Source of the DNA: CAVOGJ01 sp963700865
GTDB taxonomy: Bacteria > Planctomycetota > Planctomycetia > Pirellulales > Pirellulaceae
Direction of reading: 5' to 3'
NCBI GenBank assembly: GCA_963700865.1
Contig: CAVOZC010000002.1
Location: 248,001 to 312,000 of the forward strand
DNA length: 64,000 nucleotides
A model generated the notes under the pieces. The model was not told where the DNA came from and searched no databases. It worked only from the letters and a program-made list of their open reading frames with translations. Made by a program: the position numbers and the translations under genes. How positions within the stretch are numbered: position 1 is the first letter of the stretch; each line of letters begins with the position of its first letter. Positions 60,214 to 64,000 of the stretch are shown here, piece after piece.

Positions 60214-63200
60214 ATGTCACGTAACACGCGTAAAGATTGGTTCGGTATCGGCCGCAGCAAGAAGCGGAACATTTCGTCACGGAAAGCACTTCGCTGCGAG
60301 CCTCTTGAGGATCGTCGCGTGCTGAGCAGCGCTGGTGGTGACCAGCACCGCCGATGCCGGTGCGGGCTCGCTTCGAGACGCCTTGGACGTCGCCAATGGC
60401 AATGGCGAAGATGACGTGATCACATTCTCCGGAGCGGCTGCCGGTGCGACCATCACGCTCAGCACGGGTGGGTTGGGCATCTCCGAAGTCGGCTTCGGAC
60501 TCGACATTCAAGGGTCGGGCGAGACGATTAACGCGAACGGAACCGGTCGCGTCTTCAACGTCAACGACGGTGACGACTTGACGCTCAACGCCGTCAGCAT
60601 GTCGAACCTGACGGTCACCGGCGGTTACATCCAAGATTACACCGGTGCGGGTATTCAAAACGCCGAGGACCTGACGCTGACGAATGTCAGTATCACGGGG
60701 AACGTCGCTGGCCAAGACCTCGTTCTTGCCACGTTGGCGGCCGCTGGTGGGATCAGCAACTTTGGCACGCTGACGATGAACGATTCGTTCATCACGGGAA
60801 ATTCCTCCCTCACCGTGGGTGGCGGCATGTTGAACACCCAGTATGCGACGGCGACGCTCACGAATGTGGACGTGGACGGGAACACGGCTGATGCCTCCTA
60901 CACGGGCTATTCGGCCTTCGGTGGCGGTATCAGCAATGATGGTGTATTGACGCTCAGCAATTCGAACGTCACCAATAACGAGGCCCGCAATTTCGATGCC
61001 ATCAACCTGTATGGCATCCTGGGTGCGGTTGGCGGCGGGATCGAGAACAGTGCCACCGGAACGCTGACGATCTCGGGCGGGTCGGTGAGCGACAACTTTG
61101 CCGAGCAGGGCCAGGGCGGCGGCATCCAGAATGTCGGCACGGCCAACATCAGCGGCGCCACGCTGGACAACAACTTCGCCGATTTGCAAGGTGGCGGGAT
61201 TGCCAACGATTCGGCTGGTAACATGACGATGGTTGACTCGAACATGTCGGGCAACATCACCAATGGAACTCCCTCGGGTCTGCCTTACACGACGCAGGGG
61301 GGCGCCATCTTTAACGATGACGCGTCCACCTTGAGCATCAGCGGTGGTATGTTCCAGCTGAACAAGGCTTATTCGCCGGACGTGTACGCGGCGGGCTTCC
61401 TGGACGGGGTCGGTGGCGCCATTCAGAACGACGATGGCAGCCAACTCACGATCGATGGGGCGGTATTCTACAAGAATGGTTACTATCCGACCGCCGTGTT
61501 GGGTGGTGCCATTTCCAACGATGACGGGGCCGCGACGGTGACGATCACCAATTCGGTGTTCGACCAGAACGAGGGCTTCATTGGCGGTGCGGTGGCGGGC
61601 GAAGCCGGCAGCATCAGCAGCGTGGAAGGTTCGACCTTCACGGGCAATCTCGCCATCGTGGGCAGTGCGACCGGCACGCGGGGACTCTTTATTGCCGCGT
61701 CGGGTGACCTGACCATTTCCAAATCGAATTTCTCGGGCAATGTCGGAGCGGGTACGGTATGGACTCTGGGCAATGCGGCCGTGGCCGCGGCTGGCGGTGT
61801 CAACCTGACCGTGACTCAGTCCTCGATCACGGGCAACACATCGACCAGCACCGGTGCTGGAATCGACATCAATAACGAGGTAACGGCAGTCATCGAGAAT
61901 TCGACGATCGCCAACAACAGTGCCTACGAGACCGGTGGTGGTCTCTATGTCAATCAGGGGTCCGCTTACGGTCCTGGTTCGGTCACTCTCACGGGCTCGA
62001 CCGTGACAGGCAACTCGATTGACCCACTCAGCCTCTTCGGACGAGGCGGCGGGATTCACATCGTCGAGGGAGATGTCGTGCTGAACGGCAGCATTGTGGC
62101 TGGCAACGTCGGCAACCCGACCGTGGGTGGTCCCGACATCGATTTCATCGATGACGGTGCCGGCACAATCGGTGTGGCCACGCTGACGACGTCGATCGTC
62201 GGCGACAACACCTCGAGTGGTCTCGCGGTGGAAAATGGGCCGAATTACGTGGGTGACGCCACGACGCCGGTCGATCCGATGTTGATGGTCAGCATGGATG
62301 GCAGCTACTACACGCCGCAGGCCGGCAGTGTGGCCATTGATAACGCCCCAGGTCTGGCACTGGCGGTGGACCAACTGGGTAATTCGCGTCCGGCAGGTTC
62401 CGCGCCCGATATCGGCTCGATCGAAGTCGGTGCCACTGGTTTCCTGCCGACCGACTTCAACATGGACGGTTTGCTTAACTGTGATGATATCAACGCCCAA
62501 CAGGCGGAGATTTTTGCGGTGAAGGACGATCCGTCGCAGGGCAATCCCCTCTATGACTTGAACAACGATGGCCTCGTTAATATTGCGGATCGCAACCAAT
62601 GGTTGGTGGATGCCGGTATTGCCAATGGCCAGTTGTCTCCGGGTTATTTGCTGGGCGATATCAATTTCGACGGTGCTGTCGACGTCTCCGATTTCAACAT
62701 CTGGAATCAGAACCGTTTCAGTTCCACGACGGAATGGTGCGTGGGTGACCTCAACGCGGACGGTGCGGTGGACGTTTCGGATTTCAATATCTGGAACAAT
62801 AACCGCTTCATGTCGACGAATCCGCCGGTCGTGGCCGGGGAACCGGGCGCCGCTCGTATCGCGGCCGCTGGGGAACTGGGCACGGGAGGCGCTCGTGCCG
62901 CTCTGCGGAACGGGGCTCAGCGTGATGCCAAGGACATGACGTTGCTGACGATGGACAGTCGGGACACGACCGCCCAGGTGTCGGGCAAGCGTGGCTTCGC
63001 GCTCCAGTCGCCGGTGGCTGCCGCCACGACTCGGTCGACTGAGTTGTTCGTCATGAGCGATACCGGCAGCCAGTTTGGCAGCTCGGTAGCCACCGTCAAT
63101 GTGGCGGTGCAGAAGGCTCAAAGCTCCTTCACCCTTCAGATGAACCAGGCGGACGAGCGGAAGGACGCGGCCGACAGCCGGCTGCGGACGGCCCAAGCCG

Positions 63201-63229
63201 CCGTGGACAGCGTCTTCGCGGAACTGTAA
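60214..63229 (+). CDS. Beta-strand-repeat surface protein with dockerin domain, frameshifted near the N-terminus
   Basis: About 1005 aa. ATG 60214 begins SRNTRKDWFGIGRSKKRNIS and the planctomycete sorting motif ALRCEPLEDRRVLSS. One missing base near 60328-60336 moves the frame to VVTSTADAGAGSLRDALDVA, the usual start of parallel-beta-helix surface proteins. Residues 50-690 are repeats such as GGGISNDGVLTLSNSNVTNN and GGGIQNVGTANISGATLDNN, forming a right-handed beta helix. Then dockerin-like Ca loops (TDFNMDGLLNCDDINAQQ, DLNNDGLVNIADRNQWL), GDINFDGAVDVSDFNIWN and GDLNADGAVDVSDFNIWN, and a Ser/Ala tail. Likely adhesin or surface-layer component. Confidence 0.85.
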
Positions 63230-63261
63230 ACCACGTCTGCGAATGTGATGAAAAAACCCCA

Positions 63262-63292
63262 GGGCGGCACTCTCGCGAGTGCCGCCCTTTTT
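63262..63292 (+). terminator. Strong Rho-independent terminator
   Basis: Eleven-base arms GGGCGGCACTC (63262-63272) and GAGTGCCGCCC (63277-63287), loop TCGC, then five T. It follows the beta-strand gene by about 30 bases. Confidence 0.9.
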
Positions 63293-63496
63293 CGTGGGAT
63301 AGGCATCCTGCCTGTCATTTCTCCGGGTTCCAGAGGCTGCGGCTGTGACCTGGCAGCCGACGCATCGACTGGGGGTGTCGTTTCATTCGGTGGGATGCAA
63401 AGGAGCTCTTGACAGGCAGGATGCCTCTCCCACGGCAGGATGCCTATCCCACTTCGTTTGCTATATTGTGACCGCGGCAACGCAAGGAGAGAGACG
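63293..63496. repeat. REP-like units before trhO
   Basis: Contains GTGGGATAGGCATCCTGCCTG near 63295 and two inverted relatives (CAGGCAGGATGCCTCTCCC and CGGCAGGATGCCTATCCC) around 63410-63452, then the trhO leader. Confidence 0.6.
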
Positions 63497-64000
63497 ATGG
63501 TCACCAATATCGCAGCCTATCAATTCGTCACGCTTTCGCACCTCAAACGGTGGCGGAAGTCGTTGCTGGCGATCTCGAAACGGCTGGAATTGAAGGGTTC
63601 GATTTTGCTCAGCCCGGAGGGTATCAATCTGTTCGTGGCGGGCAGCGATGCGCACGTGGCAACGTTTCTCACGGAGCTTCGTGCCCGCGAGGAATTGCGA
63701 GATCTGGAAGTCAAAACCAGTTACAGCGAGCGCGTTCCCTTTACTCGGATGCTCGTGAAGATCAAGCGCGAGATCATCGCCTTTGGCGTGGACACGATCC
63801 AACCTGCGGAGCGGACATCGCCCAAGCTGTCACCGCGGGAACTCAAGCAGTGGCTGGATGACGACCGCGACTTGGAATTGCTCGATGTCCGCAACACCTA
63901 TGAAGTCGAACTGGGGACTTTTCAACACGCCCGGTCCCTGGGACTGGATTCGTTTCGCGACTTTCCTCAGGCCGTGCATCAGCTGCCGACCGACGGTCGC
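63497..64000 (+). CDS. trhO: tRNA uridine(34) hydroxylase-like protein, 3' end outside window
   Basis: The frame is open from ATG 63497 to the last base (168 codons). AAGGAG lies seven bases before the start. Begins VTNIAAYQFVTLSHLKRWRK, then KGSILLSPEGINLFVAGSDA, VPFTRMLVKIKREIIAFGV, and DLELLDVRNTYEVELGTFQH, the rhodanese domain. This matches TrhO (YceA/UPF0176), which hydroxylates U34 of some tRNAs. The catalytic Cys lies beyond the window. Confidence 0.9.
   Translation, partial: MVTNIAAYQFVTLSHLKRWRKSLLAISKRLELKGSILLSPEGINLFVAGSDAHVATFLTELRAREELRDLEVKTSYSERVPFTRMLVKIKREIIAFGVDTIQPAERTSPKLSPRELKQWLDDDRDLELLDVRNTYEVELGTFQHARSLGLDSFRDFPQAVHQLPTDGR

Noticed and set aside
59852..63196. 1114-aa minus-strand frame over the beta-strand protein
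   Set aside because: It is a shadow of a repetitive coding strand with biased codons. It has no family similarity and the plus-strand protein is well supported.

Overview
The window looks like a planctomycete chromosome, probably of the Pirellulales type. Several family signatures of that group occur together. There are prepilin-headed DUF1559 proteins, PEP-CTERM proteins with dockerin-like 'DVSDFNIWN' repeats, and a giant beta-strand protein opening with the 'EPLEDRRVLSS' motif. There is also a DUF1844 protein, a GYF_2 protein with a zinc ribbon, a DUF6798-like membrane protein, a TIGR03032 protein, and an ECF sigma / FecR-like pair. No rRNA, tRNA or CRISPR array was recognised.

Layout. 1-5.6 kb: the 3' end of an HD-domain hydrolase, a frameshifted phosphotransferase, a secreted metzincin-type protease and a FixJ-like regulator. 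6.0-11 kb: a probable peptidoglycan/amino-sugar salvage operon (GHL10-type hydrolase, Na+/solute symporter, NagZ-like GH3). 11-22 kb: a Hyi-type TIM barrel, an EamA transporter, a very acidic small protein, a TPR protein, an outer-membrane-like protein, a GH10 xylanase, DUF1844, pyrG, glmS and a cysteine-rich exported protein. 22-26 kb: lipoprotein-like proteins, a membrane P-loop ATPase and a GYF_2 protein. 26.5-35.5 kb: a stress-tolerance-type island (ClpP-like, two SpoIIAA-like, MgtC/DUF4010, HtrA, FtsH, proton-type P-ATPase, general-stress-17M-like, hemerythrin-like). Several of its members are gutted or broken. 35.8-47 kb: a cytochrome-like protein, ApbE, a BaiN-type flavoprotein, argJ-argC, a DUF6798-like protein, a PrpB-like lyase, a choice-of-anchor I-type protein and an M42 peptidase. 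47.4-56.2 kb: a surface/regulatory locus of ECF sigma, FecR-like, DUF1559, small lipoprotein, GH13-dockerin-PEP-CTERM and a PEP-CTERM protein. 56.3-64 kb: CinA-like, a membrane protein, TIGR03032, about 0.8 kb of skewed GGCGGG and GATC low-complexity DNA, the beta-strand surface protein and the start of trhO.

Two things stand out. First, the FtsH and P-type ATPase genes in the stress island each lack, in frame, the segment carrying the catalytic core, and the ATPase also has two in-frame stops. Second, about seventeen apparent single-base frameshifts lie in fourteen genes, while the housekeeping genes (pyrG, glmS, argJ, argC, sigma factor) are clean. Many of the indels fall in short homopolymers, so sequencing error is a serious alternative to gene decay. 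Frameshifted genes are given below with their full reconstructed extents. REP-like palindromes (GGCTTCCAGCC type) are scattered through the intergenic regions.
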